Part shown: positions 1 through 10,360 of the stretch, piece by piece
Numbering within the stretch: the first letter of the stretch is position 1
Layout: every line of letters starts with the position of its first letter
Assembly: GCF_000003855.2 (NCBI RefSeq)
Contig: NW_003101661.1
Location: 397,020-461,019, forward strand
Source of the DNA: Blastomyces gilchristii SLH14081
Lineage: Eukaryota; Ascomycota; Eurotiomycetes; Onygenales; Ajellomycetaceae
Direction: 5' to 3'
Length of the DNA: 64,000 nt
The notes under the pieces: generated by a model
Told to the model about the DNA's origin: nothing
Database searches by the model: none
Seen by the model: only the letters and a program-made list of their open reading frames with translations
Position numbers and translations under genes: made by a program

Positions 1-125
1 TAATTCTGTGAGAAGTCAGAGTTTTGATAAGAGAATACACTGAAGGTTATGATATCTTATAACTGAAGATTTAATCATTGCATAATAACATAGACTACTG
101 TCTATTATGGCTTTCATATTTGTAG
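1..125 (-). pseudogene. gypsy-1 protease fragment
   Basis: This scrap matches, on the minus strand, the protease region of the gypsy-1 elements further along (for example 16,790-16,915 and 20,690-20,815). The shared part covers the segment just after the retropepsin active site and ends at the conserved stretch before it, near 120. Nothing else of the element remains, because the sequence after about 125 no longer matches. It is a truncated end of an older insertion or the window edge of a larger one. Confidence 0.7.
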
Positions 126-682
126 AAATAAGTGCTCGCAGGCGATTATTCGGGTGTTTGCAGCTTGAAGTGATATGTACTGTTAACTACTAGAAGTATT
201 CCTGATAGAAAGATAAAATATAGAGATTAAATATATAATAGTATTCAAGCTGAGTTGTGAATAGTATTCATGAACTCCAGTCTATATAGTTATATGTAGT
301 CAAGGGCTCCTAACTCTATTAATTATGTGAGAGATAGAAATAGAGATAAAGAATCTGTAAGAAGTGAGATTTCTTACATACTTCTCTCTCTCTAAGACTT
401 TGTTCATGAAGACTTTCACTGAGTGATTTCATAGAATCAGACTCAGCACTATAGTGATACTTGCTAAAAACTCTTTATATCTATAAAAAAAACCTCAGTA
501 AGAAAAAATTCCTTATCACTATAAAGAGAAAAGAGTCTGTCACTTAGTTTCTTATTCTGTGAGATTCTTTGTAATCTGCAGATCTTTCTCTAACTACTAT
601 ACAGATTTATCTTATATCTTTTATACAGAAGAGTTCTGATTAACTCTCAATTATTTCTGTGAGAATCTTATGTAATTATTAC
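126..682. other. Unassigned AT-rich stretch
   Basis: No coding frame, LTR or RNA gene could be recognised here. The sequence is AT-rich and poor in CG, CC and GG like the surrounding repeats. Its first part (about 126-170) has a few CG pairs. It may be decayed repeat or ancient flanking DNA. Confidence 0.4.
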
Positions 683-1362
683 ACAAATTCTTGAAAAAGC
701 AGCAAAGGAAATCTTTGTAAGAGCAGATATCAATCAAATCAATTTGATATGAATAAAACTGAGTTAATTCATTTCTTTCCTAGATTCAATGAGAAAGAAC
801 TATGCCTAACTCTTTTAAATAGAGAGATTAAACCCAGTTTAAATGTCAAATGATTAGGAGTATGATTAAACTCCAAGTTGAATTTTAAATATCATATTCA
901 ACAAAGAACTATCAAGACAGAAAGACTATTGAATAACATAATCAGACTATCAAATACAGAGAGAGGTCTATTCTTTCAGGCTATGAGACAGTTATATATA
1001 GCCTGTATTACCTCAGTAGCTGATTATGAAGTTCAAGTTTGATGAAATAATCAAGGAAATTTCACTGAACTCTTTCAAAGTCTGTAAAACAGAGCTTTGA
1101 GAAGAATTCTGAAAGCATTCAAATCATCTTCTATTAAAGCTATGAAAATTGAAGCTTCAATTCCCTCTTCTGCTATTAGATTTGAAAAGACCTGTATGAA
1201 CTATGCTCTGAGAGTTATAAAGATGAGCTTAAATCATATAATCAGAGAAAGAGTCTCTTCTTCATTTTCATTAATTAACTCTGAAAATGAACTAGATTGC
1301 AATAGATTTCTTGATTGAAATGAAAATAATTCTTCAAAGAAAATGCCTTCTTAACTATACAT
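683..1362 (+). pseudogene. LINE ORF2 fragment (reverse transcriptase thumb region)
   Basis: This piece matches 41,880-42,545 (L3) and 61,590-62,235 (L4) nearly base for base, so it is the part of the Tad1-type LINE ORF2 that follows the reverse-transcriptase palm. One frame stays open for 73 codons (1,097-1,318). Compared with L3 and L4 this copy keeps a few more G and C bases. It has no 3' end and no RNase H part, so it is an internal fragment. The match ends near 1,362. Confidence 0.8.
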
Positions 1363-1754
1363 AGACTGGCCGCTGAAATCATGAATTTCATATTTGGTCT
1401 CATTTGATCTGATCTCATACATTTCTTGGCATGAGTCTCACCAGAACCAAGCCTCAAAAGAATCTGAAAATGAACTATTTCTGAGAGAAATGATGTGAAA
1501 AATGACCAGATTTAATTCAAGAACAGTGAAATGAAAGTAATTTCTCAGAATAAACTGTGAAAGATAATCATTCCTTCAAAATCAGCATGAGACTGAGACT
1601 GAAGATTAAATTCAGTCTTATTCAGTTCATTCAGTGATTACTTATATAATCAGAATTTGATAATAATTATTGATAACACTCATGAAACAACTAAATACAT
1701 TCTTGTGCAAGTTTATTCTTCACTTTCTCATGAAAACTACACTTCTCTGATATA
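1363..1754. other. Unassigned stretch between LINE fragment and hAT relic
   Basis: No family could be assigned. Part of it may be the 3' untranslated end of the hAT element whose transposase relic begins at 1,755 on the minus strand. I could not find a convincing terminal inverted repeat. Confidence 0.3.
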
Positions 1755-3850
1755 CTGTGATCAGAGGTATTAAACTGTCTGATAATTCTATGTTTTATAA
1801 TCATGAGTTTCTTGATTATTTCTTCTTATAATTGTTCTCAGTGATAGTGATAAATATCTTAGCTTGAGTTGAACTTTCACTTCATTCTTATCTCTGTTAA
1901 TGAAATTGTCAGAATATTCTATATCATCAGTATAACAGTTAAATATGTACTCTCAACAATTTTTTATAACTCTAGAATTGATTTGATATGTAAATTTATT
2001 GAATTATCTTGAAGATAGCAGTTAAATTCAGTTTTATAAGTATATAGTTTTATCTGATTTTTAGTTGTAATCAATGTATGTAAGTTCTGTTTCAAAGTTA
2101 GTATTATAGTTTTATGTGATATAAAGTGTTATCAAAGATTGTTACTTATTAGACAATTGTATTTCACTGTCTTTATATCTCTAACATCTGCTTATTCAAA
2201 TCTCTGATAGTTGACATTGTAGTAGTCTCAGACTAATTTAATATATAAGTCTTATTTCTTCTCTGTTCAATCTTGAGAAGTGTAGATATTAACTTAATAG
2301 AAGAGATCTAGTAGAGCTGCTATAGCATAGTACTCTGTAAAAGATTGTTCAGTTTTGCTGTAATAATATATCAGTTTATTTCTTACAGTAATAATAGTCT
2401 GTGCTATAGCATTATCTTAGACTAAATTTCTTTTTAAGTGATTTAACTACTTCTTAAAATGAGTCAATAAACTGTTATACACTTATCAGACTGACTGCAG
2501 TATTGATATATAAGTGATTAAAACTGTCTTCATTGTCTTATAAAACTGAAACAGTAAATTAATCATATATTTCAACTGAATTCACTTCATATCAGAAAGT
2601 TTCAATATCTGAATCTTTTTCTAATCAGAGTGTTGCACTCAATAATCAATCATCTGATATAATTAAAGAGTTTAAATAGTTATCTTATATATTAAACTTC
2701 ACTATGTTCTAACATTCTGTATCATATTCAGTGATATGACTGATTTATTTATTTATTGAATATCATGAAATCATTGTTATTGTTTAGAAGAGATATAAAT
2801 CATATTAGTAATATTTCAAATCTGTGATATTTAAATTATTAGTCAATCTATTTAAAATTAACAGTGATGTTATCAAAAAGTGTTATTAAAAAACATTATC
2901 TTTTGTAAAGTGAATATAAAAGTTACTTGAGTAATCACTTTCATCTCATTCTTATTCTAAGAATCAGTCATCTTATTATTCTTCATCTCAATGTTAAGAT
3001 TCTTTATCAGTGTTTGTATCACAAGTTGAATCATATAAGTAATACAGAGAATATGACCTTATTTATTATTTCAGAAATGCAAAGTCAATTTTTACTTCAA
3101 GCTCTTCATCATAGTGTAGTTATTCACAGTATTATCAGTTGTAATTATAAGAAGACTGAGACTAATATCTCAATAGTTATTTTTAATCACAGTTATTAAT
3201 ATCTCTATCATATAATTCTCAGTATGACTACTGATCAATGATTCAAATTCAATTAATATCTCTTAATAAGTTCAGTTCTCATCAATGTAATAACATGTAA
3301 CTCTTATAAATGTAAGATTGTTTATACTTATTCATACATTCACTATGAGAGATACTCTTCAATGATTCTTCAACTCTGATTCTAGATATTGTATATTAAC
3401 TTTGTAATATATCTCAAGATTGAACTGAAGACAGAATCAATATGAAATATAAAGATTTGAATTAAGCATTTGAAGAAGTGTTCAGAATTCAGAGTTTTCA
3501 ATTGATCAAAGAGAAAGATTCAGAGATATACACATATAAAGTAATTATTTACAGAAGTTATCGAATAAGAGTTATGAAATCAGAGTACTGATATATAATC
3601 ATTTTCACATGATTTTCTTCAAATTAGAAAAGATAGTATTATTAAAAATTGTTATCTGATAGAGTAACTTATCAGCTCAGTAGTAATTTTCTAATTATTT
3701 TTCTTTTATTATCTGCATTCTAATGACTTCAGATATCAGAAAATTTCTTCAGAGTTATAATCAGTTTATAATGAATATTTCTGAATAAAGTTACAGTGAT
3801 TGTAGTAGAGAGATAACTCTTCAGTAATCTATAATACAATTTATTAATAA
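1755..3850 (-). pseudogene. hAT-family transposase relic
   Basis: A degraded hAT (Ac/Tam3-like) transposase read on the minus strand. In order from the N-terminal side: a segment near 3,330-3,180 containing IDEN and EILIEFESL; then DNTVNNYTMMKSL (about 3,125-3,085) and HILCITYMIQLVIQ (about 3,060-3,015), which match the 'DNA.NN' and 'H.RC.AH..NL.V' blocks of the family; then YYSKTE and YAIAALLD (about 2,370-2,300), the block before the hAT core end. Last comes the C-terminal dimerisation domain at 2,035-1,770, with YLQDN, the region of the WW-containing motif, an 'ILTIS' block and the FSS..DIYHYR-type ending. Stops are mainly TGA and TAA in place of Trp, Arg and Gln codons. The N-terminal BED finger should lie near 3,850-3,550 but is not legible, so that end is a guess. 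It is non-functional. Confidence 0.85.
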
Positions 3851-3857
3851 TTATTTC

Positions 3858-4146
3858 ATAGTTCATCTACTGAATATTGAGATATTAAAACTAGATTTAA
3901 TATATCTCACTGTACAGGGATCAAAGGCTCAGTCAGACCTTGAAGTATACCGAATTTATAGTTGTTGATGTGCTGTTGACTTGTTCTATTGACTTGTTGT
4001 CTGCTGGTTATGTATTGAATACTGTTGCTGAGGTATTCTTTTGTATTCTTCTGCCGGGGATGGGCCAGATTGAGAGGGGTGGTACGAGAGTGAGACTTGG
4101 TGTTGATGTCTAGATACACTGAAGACAGACCGCAGATGTTGCACTT
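3858..4146 (-). repeat. Dispersed repeat matching the LINE 5' leader
   Basis: On the minus strand this matches about 36,535-36,803, inside the proposed 5' leader of LINE L3. The match diverges just beyond each end. This copy is the less mutated of the two and keeps several CG, CC and GG pairs. A 70-codon open frame crosses it (4,119-3,907, minus), but the other copy does not support it as coding. It is probably a stray fragment of a LINE 5' untranslated region. Confidence 0.65.
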
Positions 4147-4719
4147 CGATTGATATTCTTTATATGCAGTTATTATATAATCTATATTAGAAATACATGC
4201 AGAAAACAGATCTTTATTACTAGAGAGAATGATTACAGTGATTCTCTGTTTTCATATTATAAAGATAAGTTATTCTTATTTCTTTCTTCTCTCTTTTCTC
4301 TTCTTCTTCAATCTATCACTAAGTTCAAGCTGGTATGAAAACTATTAAAACACTCTTAGAAACTCTTAAATTAAAGAGTATAGACTAATCAAATTTTAAA
4401 TACAGATGAATTAAATTATATTTAATAATACTAATTATTTATTTCTCTCTTAATAAAATAACAGTCATGTCTTTTCTCTCTCTCTCTCAAACAAAACATG
4501 GCCTGTGAAAAGTGAGTATTATATCAGATTATAATAATCAATACAGTCTCAGCATGCAGAGCTGTATATATACAGCACATGCTGAACTGAGAGACTGTGT
4601 GAGTTGCAAACTGACAGCAGTATCTTAAGAAGAGCTATGCAGTGTGAAAAAGCTGCAACTCTTGATTACATATACAGAGAGTAAATCACTGCAGTAAGTG
4701 TATATGCATTGTATAGAAG
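4147..4719. other. Unassigned flank of the nested cluster, with hairpins
   Basis: No gene was recognised. This is the left flank of the oldest insertion of the nest (4,735). A long imperfect palindrome lies at 4,543-4,598, and an 8-bp inverted pair at 4,601-4,608 and 4,654-4,661 follows it at once. A CT-rich run lies near 4,475-4,490. Confidence 0.4.
4543..4598. repeat. Imperfect palindrome, about 56 bp
   Basis: The two arms begin and end with ACAGTCTC and GAGACTGT and share a GCATG-containing middle. The centre is the perfect palindrome CTGTATATATACAG. It could form a cruciform or hairpin, or be a small decayed inverted-repeat element. No function is implied by the sequence. Confidence 0.6.
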
Positions 4720-4734
4720 TAACACTTTTTGATA
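4720..4734. repeat. Left target-site duplication of the tRNA-headed element
   Basis: The 15-mer TAACACTTTTTGATA occurs here and again at 21,899-21,913, directly after an (AAT)n tail. A 15-bp repeat of this kind is typical of LINE-mediated retroposition. It shows that everything between 4,735 and 21,898 is one original insertion plus later insertions into it. Confidence 0.8.
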
Positions 4735-4816
4735 CCAGCGTGACTCAGTTGATAGAACTGGTAATCAAGGTCACACACATTAGAGGTGCGTGAGTTCGAA
4801 TCTCACTGCTGACATC
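4735..4816 (+). promoter_or_regulatory. tRNA-like head with A and B boxes
   Basis: A box-like TGACTCAGTTGAT lies at 4,741-4,753 and B box-like GAGTTCGAATC at 4,792-4,802. The T-arm GTGAG-TTCGAAT-CTCAC pairs perfectly. The acceptor ends (CCAGCG near 4,735; TGCTGAC near 4,807) pair only in part, so this is not an intact tRNA gene. The parent tRNA could not be named. Confidence 0.6.
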
Positions 4817-5863
4817 TGTCACTTCTTACTCATGAAAGCCCTCATGTAATAGAGGCTGAGTCTAATTAGTAAGACTTGATGTGAGATAGAACTCTCTACT
4901 GTAAGTCAAGTCACTAGTTAAGTAAGATTCTGTGAACACTTATCAGAGCTGATATGAGATATTAATATCTTACTATTCTACTATACACCTGTCAAGGTTC
5001 TAATGATATAGAGTCAAGTCTAATATAGTAGTTATACACTACTTAAGTAAGTCTCTAACTAGGGCTGTCATCAGAGTCTAGATCTCTCTTAAATACAGAG
5101 AATGATTTTGAAAATTATCTGACTAGCAGATCTAGACATATATTTAAGCTCTAGACAGAGCACTCTGATAGGCTAGAGTCTGCAAGCTTACTGTCAAGCT
5201 CTAATACTAATAGAGAGAACTGCAGTCATCAAGTCTATGATTAGTCTTTAACACAGAGTGAGATTATGATGACTGATTAATAGATCTATGAGTATTTAAT
5301 AAGACTGAGATCAGTAATCAGAAGCTTGATGTGTACATTATCAAGTGAGTGATAATAGTCACTAACTAATATCTCTGAAAATTAGTGACTGGTCTGAGAG
5401 AATGAATGCAGTGATTGATTAATTATAGAGAGTTAAATGTAATTAGCTTAAGATGCATTCTGCAGGTGACTAGCGCCTGTAGTCTTGTTTAGACAAGTGA
5501 AATGAAAGCTGGCAGAAACAAAAGAAGAGTATACATTATTCAAGATTTGAAACAAAACTCAAGTGAAAATCTTGTTTAATTAAATGTAAAAAGAAAATAT
5601 TCTCATCTATAATACAGCTGAAACTAGGACATAACTATTTCAAATCTTATATACAAAGATTTGATGATACATTTGATTCAATAGAATGCTCATTCTGCAA
5701 TGCAAATGAGAATTCTGAGTATATTGTAATACACTGTATATTATATAATAGTCTCAGAGTCAGATTGAAAGAGAAGTATAATTTAAATTAATTAAATATA
5801 AGATTCTTATTCTCAACTGAGACAGGAATTAAATACTTAATAGACTTTCTATCAGAAACTTAA
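4735..5863 (+). mobile_element. tRNA-headed retroposon with LINE-derived tail (left part)
   Basis: This is the left part of a non-autonomous retroposon. From 4,735 it has a tRNA-like head, then about 670 bp of unrecognised body (4,817-5,483). From about 5,484 it carries the C-terminal end of the LINE ORF2, matching 43,215-43,600 in L3, including the CxxC...H...C-type cysteine cluster. At 5,863 it is interrupted by gypsy-1 element C, and it resumes at 21,459. Without the nested elements it is about 1.57 kb, with an (AAT)n 3' end and a 15-bp target duplication. The tRNA head suggests RNA polymerase III transcription. The LINE tail suggests it was copied by the LINE machinery. It may have formed by template switching. 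Confidence 0.65.
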
Positions 5864-6172
5864 TATAAGAGGTCTATGCTGAATAGATTGATATAATATT
5901 AATAGGTCTTATATAACAAAGAGAAAAACATTAAAGAAGGAAAAGAAAGAGAAAGTGTAGAAATCAGTGATTGAAGTGAATATTTATACATGTATGTGAT
6001 GATGTATACAGTGGAGCTTCGGGGTGGAAGAATCTATATGTGTTCATAGCGGCCAAGGATCAGCAATTGAGAATGGCTGAGAATCGGAGTGTACATGTTC
6101 AATAGTGAAATAGAAGAATCTATAAAGTGTAACAGAATAGTCTATATAATTGATCAGGTGCAGCCCGCTATA
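5864..6172 (-). repeat. gypsy-1 element C, 3' LTR
   Basis: A 309-bp LTR. On the plus strand it starts TATAAGAGG (TGTAAGAGG in good copies) and ends CCGCTATA (CCGCCACA). Its direction follows the minus-strand coding of the internal part. The flanking CTTAA at 5,859-5,863 is repeated at 21,454-21,458, after the partner LTR. It is more mutated than the partner. Confidence 0.85.
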
Positions 6173-8551
6173 TTAGCCTCTTTCTTTCAGAAGCAGTTCT
6201 CATCAGTCAAGAATCACTATTTCAGATAATGCAGAACTCAGAGTTCAGGTCAGTTAATTGTAGCTGACTCATTTCACAAAATATTATCAGCTGCAGCTGT
6301 GAGATCCCTTATCAAGAATATTCTCAATCTCTCATTTAAGCTCATTATCTTCTTCTATAATATCTGATGACTATCAGTCAGAAGTTAGTTGAGAAGGGAA
6401 CAGATCAGTGACAGTGTGACAAAGCAAGCTTGTGTGAAATATATCATGAATCTCTGATAGTGTGTCAAGATAGTAGTTATAACTATCTAGAACTTCTATC
6501 ACTTTATACTTGACATGGCAGTAATCTAGTATATGAGATGAACATGTGATTCATATATTCTTAAGATTCAATCATATCAGATCTTCTATCTTATATTATT
6601 CAGTGATATCTCAGTGAATATTAGTTTAATTCTCTTGATCTTGTTTCACAGTTATTATGAAGACCTCTGCTTAATCATGAGTATCTCAGAGCTTCATTAC
6701 TATATTATCAGTGATCTGAATCAGACTGTGAGAGTTCAGTGTGAACTGTGTAGTCTTTAAAAGATTCAACACTTTCATGTGATAACTGTGTGTAAGAAAG
6801 AATGAGCTTATATCTGTTGAAACAGCATCTTATTTATTAATAGCAATCTCTATGTGTAGAAGCAGATCATATCAATTATCTTATAAATAATTGCAGAACT
6901 TGTAGAGATAATTCTTTACAGTCTGAATTATTCATTCTGATATATCATCAGTCTCAGAGTGATAGACAGTTGATAGACAGTGTATAATCTTGAGAACTTA
7001 ACAGATTCTTGTTCAGAGAGTGCTTATGAATTGACAGTCTCAATTCAATACTATAGATCTCAGTAATTCATACATTCAATAGAACAGACTCTGTAGAAAA
7101 ATCTTCAGTGACTTGTTCAGTGTTCATCTTATTACAAGATTTCAATATTATATCTTTGCTTAATTAATTCATAATAATCAGAATGTTTCTACAACTCTTA
7201 CTCTCAGATAGATTGATAGTGAAGTTAATTACTATATCTTATCAGATTCTATTAGAGATATTAAGTGATTTTAATAGATCTTTTCTACAGTTCTTTCATG
7301 AGATAATAGAAGAATAGTAATTACAGTTTCAGATAAAGTATCTAATACTGTTTAATATCTCAGATCAGTAGAACTCTCAGAAGATTATTTTATACAGCTA
7401 TTCACAGCCTGAATAATCAGTTATATATGAATTATACATCTCTTGTATTATCTGAGTGTGTAAGAGTTCAGAGTGAGAGACTCAGTGTTATTCACAGAAT
7501 TGTAGAGTGTTATTATCATTGATTGAACATTCTGAGATATCAGTTCTTATACATAGTTCTGAGAGAAATCAGAGTGCTTCTTGATATACTGCTTCAGCAA
7601 GAGTCTGAAGAAGTTCATCTGTCTGAGCTGCTGTATATCACAGTTCATTCAGTGTAGAGAAAGTGAAGATATCAATGACAGTTCTAACTAAAGAAGCATG
7701 TATAGTTCTAATCAGAGAAGTATGTATAGTGCTATGAACTGTTTCATCTTGATTAACTAGTATCTTCAGGTTTAAGAGCTGATACTCTCAGTTCATTCAG
7801 TGAGTATCTGTTACATTAAATAACATATCTTACTCTCATTGTGAGAGAGCATCTGTCATTGAGTTCTGACTGCCAGAATGATAGTGTATTGTAAAATGAA
7901 AGTAGCTTAAGAACTCAGATCATCATATCTGTTGTTCAGTGAGTTTATAGATAGTTATAAAGTATTTGAGATTCTTATAATCTGTGATTATCTTAAATTC
8001 AGAGATACTTTGAAGTTCAGAGTTTCATTCTTCTAAACAGTGTATGATTATGAGAAGTTTCTTATTATAGATCTCATAATTGTATTCAGCAGAACTCAGT
8101 TTCTTAGACATGAAGATATATAATTATAGAACATCTTTATCATTATATTACAATATCACTTCTTCTATTACATAGTCAGAGAAATCAGTCTTAATAACTA
8201 TCTTATGATCAGAATTGAATATTATTAGTAGAGAAGTATTAATGAATATCTTCTTCATCTATGTAAATACAGTTTCAGTGTTCACTGATTATTGAAATAC
8301 TGAGTCTTTCTTAGTGAGATCTGTAAGTGATCTCATAATATCTGAGAAGTTTTGTATAAATCACTGATAGAAGTTAGTAAATTCAATGAAGCTTCATACA
8401 TCTTTCACAGTATATGAAGCTTCTCATTCAAGAATAGCAGAAACCTTCTCAGAATTCATTTGAATCTTCTTGCCAGCTTCTATGATGAAATCTTAGTATT
8501 TAGTACTCTTAACTTTGAAGTCACACTTGTCAATATCAATTGATAGTTCTG
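6173..8551 (-). pseudogene. gypsy-1 element C, pol C-terminal part (RT end, RNase H, integrase, chromodomain)
   Basis: This is the downstream half of pol of a Ty3/gypsy chromovirus, read on the minus strand. It runs from the end of reverse transcriptase next to 8,551, through RNase H (about 8,280-7,800) and the integrase core (about 7,330-7,000), to the chromodomain next to the 3' LTR (about 6,400-6,190). The assignments come from alignment with element D, where the motifs are easiest to read. This half is heavily mutated, with many stops. It is broken at 8,551 by element A and continues at 19,617. The repeated TTCTG (8,547-8,551 and 19,617-19,621) is the target duplication of A. Confidence 0.8.
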
Positions 8552-8860
8552 TGTGACGGGCTGCGCCCGATCAATCATATAGACTATTCCGTTACACTTC
8601 ACAGATTTCAACCACTTCATTCATGAACGCGTACGCTCCGATTCTCAGCCATTCTCAATCACCGATCCTCGGCTGCTATGAACGCGCGTATATTCTTCCG
8701 CCCCGAAGCTCCACCGCGTACACCACCACATACATGTATAAATATCCACCTTGATCACTGATTCTCACACTTTCTCTTTCTTTCCTTCTCTAATGTTTTT
8801 ATCTTTGTTAAATAAGACCTATCAATATAATACTGATCTATTCAGTGTAGATCTCTTATA
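8552..8860 (+). repeat. gypsy-1 element A, 5' LTR
   Basis: A 309-bp LTR from TGTGACGGGC to CTCTTATA (TGTGGCGGGC...CTCTTACA in the consensus). It keeps many CG pairs, unlike the internal region that follows. TTCTG precedes it and is repeated after the 3' LTR at 19,617. A TATAAATA box-like motif lies near 8,737, as in other copies, and may be the promoter. Confidence 0.9.
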
Positions 8861-9189
8861 CTATAAAAACATTCATTATCTTCTTATTAGAAATGATTAT
8901 TCATACATTATCTTCTTATTAGAAATGATTATTCATTGAGAGATATCTGAACATATAATAATACATAAGAAATAGAGAAACAGTCAAACAGTTAAATAGA
9001 CACTGAGTTCTCAGATAGAAGCTTGCTCATCAGTCACTCTGACTCTATAACAAGATCTTATGAAGAGAATAAGATCTTATAAGAGAATATCAGTGAAAGA
9101 TCTGAGAGTTCTGACACTTAGATATATGAGAATACAATTACACTTCTTCAGATTTCACAGATATCACACATTTAATAATTGATATAATC
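8861..9189 (+). other. gypsy-1 element A leader
   Basis: Untranslated leader between the 5' LTR and the first gag codon. It is conserved in D (45,185-45,454) and, reversed, in B, C and F. No TGG-starting primer binding site is visible directly after the LTR, so the priming tRNA or mechanism could not be inferred. An open frame of 62 codons here (8,751-8,939) overlaps the LTR and is not a gene. Confidence 0.6.
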
Positions 9190-10360
9190 ATGTCTAACAA
9201 TAATATGAAACCCTTAAATGTAAGTATAGACATGATATCACAGTGACTTTAAGTAATATTGAAATTATAATAACAATAAATAGCTGATATACATGCAACT
9301 CAACAACTTCAATATGAAGAGATTCAATGATTAATTCATGTGATTTCAACATCTACAGAATTAAATACAAAAGTGCTGAAAGAATACTTAAATACTCTTA
9401 TATATTTCAATGCTTCTGATCTCACTCTCTACTCATCATAAAGAATGAAAATGCTTATGAAACTGAGTGTAGATGAAGATTTCATCAGTTCATTAATCAA
9501 TCAAGATTGATATATCAATGAATAATTGAAAGATCATATAAAACAGAAGTTTTAATCATGAATGAAAGCATGTGAATCAGTGTTGCAAACATCTGACAAT
9601 ATTATGAAACATCTTGATATTCTGTTCTGAGATACTGCCATGTAATAGAAAGTATTAGATTGATTATAGAGTACTTGACAGAGAAACACTTCTCTTACAA
9701 CATTCATTTCTGACTTCAACATCAAGATTCTAGAAGCAGATGATTAATCTTGAGAGAATTGAATGAAGATTAGCATGCTTAAGAAGACATTGATCTTCAA
9801 ACTCTTACAGACTCTTGTAAGCATAGATAAAGATCAGACTTATGAAGATTTCTACACACAGCTTCAGATATTGAATGATCATCTTACTAAGCTCAAGAGT
9901 ATACAGAACAGTGATAGAAGATATTACATCTCAGTTACTTATACATCTGTACTGAAGAGGAGTAACAGCAATGATGCAGATGTCATGAACTGAATAGATT
10001 CAAATGTCTATGCATAAGCAAGAGTTTCTGCCATTTAAACAGGCTTCTGAGTTTCTAAGATCACTCTCAAAGAAGTCACTGATTGATATCAATATGAAGT
10101 GTGCATTAACTGTAACTGATCAGAACACATTGCTTTCAACTACTGATCAATCTATGTGTCTTCACACTTGAGAGAAAGATCAGTGCCTGTCTGCATTAAT
10201 CACATTGCAGTGAAGAAAGATTCAGAAGATAACTACAAGAATATCTTAATGAAACAGAGAAAAGATTAACTTCTGTTCAAATTTGTAAACAGAAGCTTGA
10301 AGAGGTCAGACAACAACAATTTAAAGAGAAGATGACAATGAATACAATTCTTGTATCTAC
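9190..10360 (+). pseudogene. gypsy-1 element A gag relic
   Basis: The probable start ATG at 9,190 is conserved in D (45,455), B (18,122, minus) and F (33,612, minus). A 76-codon piece stays open (9,763-9,993). Near the end, 10,102-10,143 encodes C-I-N-C-N-x-S-E-H-I-A-F-N-Y. This is a CX2CX4HX4C zinc knuckle whose last Cys has become Tyr (TGC to TAC). The relic would have encoded the capsid and nucleocapsid protein that packages element RNA. Stops are mainly TGA and TAA. Confidence 0.75.

Noticed and set aside
1097..1318. 73-codon frame as an independent gene (also 42,284-42,487)
   Set aside because: Both are the same part of LINE ORF2.
2280..2400. Copia RNase H (a TEYYAIA block)
   Set aside because: Extending the frame both ways gave hAT blocks, including the C-terminal dimerisation domain. 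Copia motifs did not follow.
3915..3935. CAGGGATC as a hAT terminal repeat
   Set aside because: The matching copy near 36,750 is homologous on both sides of it, so it is not an element end.
3907..4119. 70-codon minus-strand frame as a small gene
   Set aside because: It lies in a repeat whose other copy (36,535-36,803) does not keep the frame.
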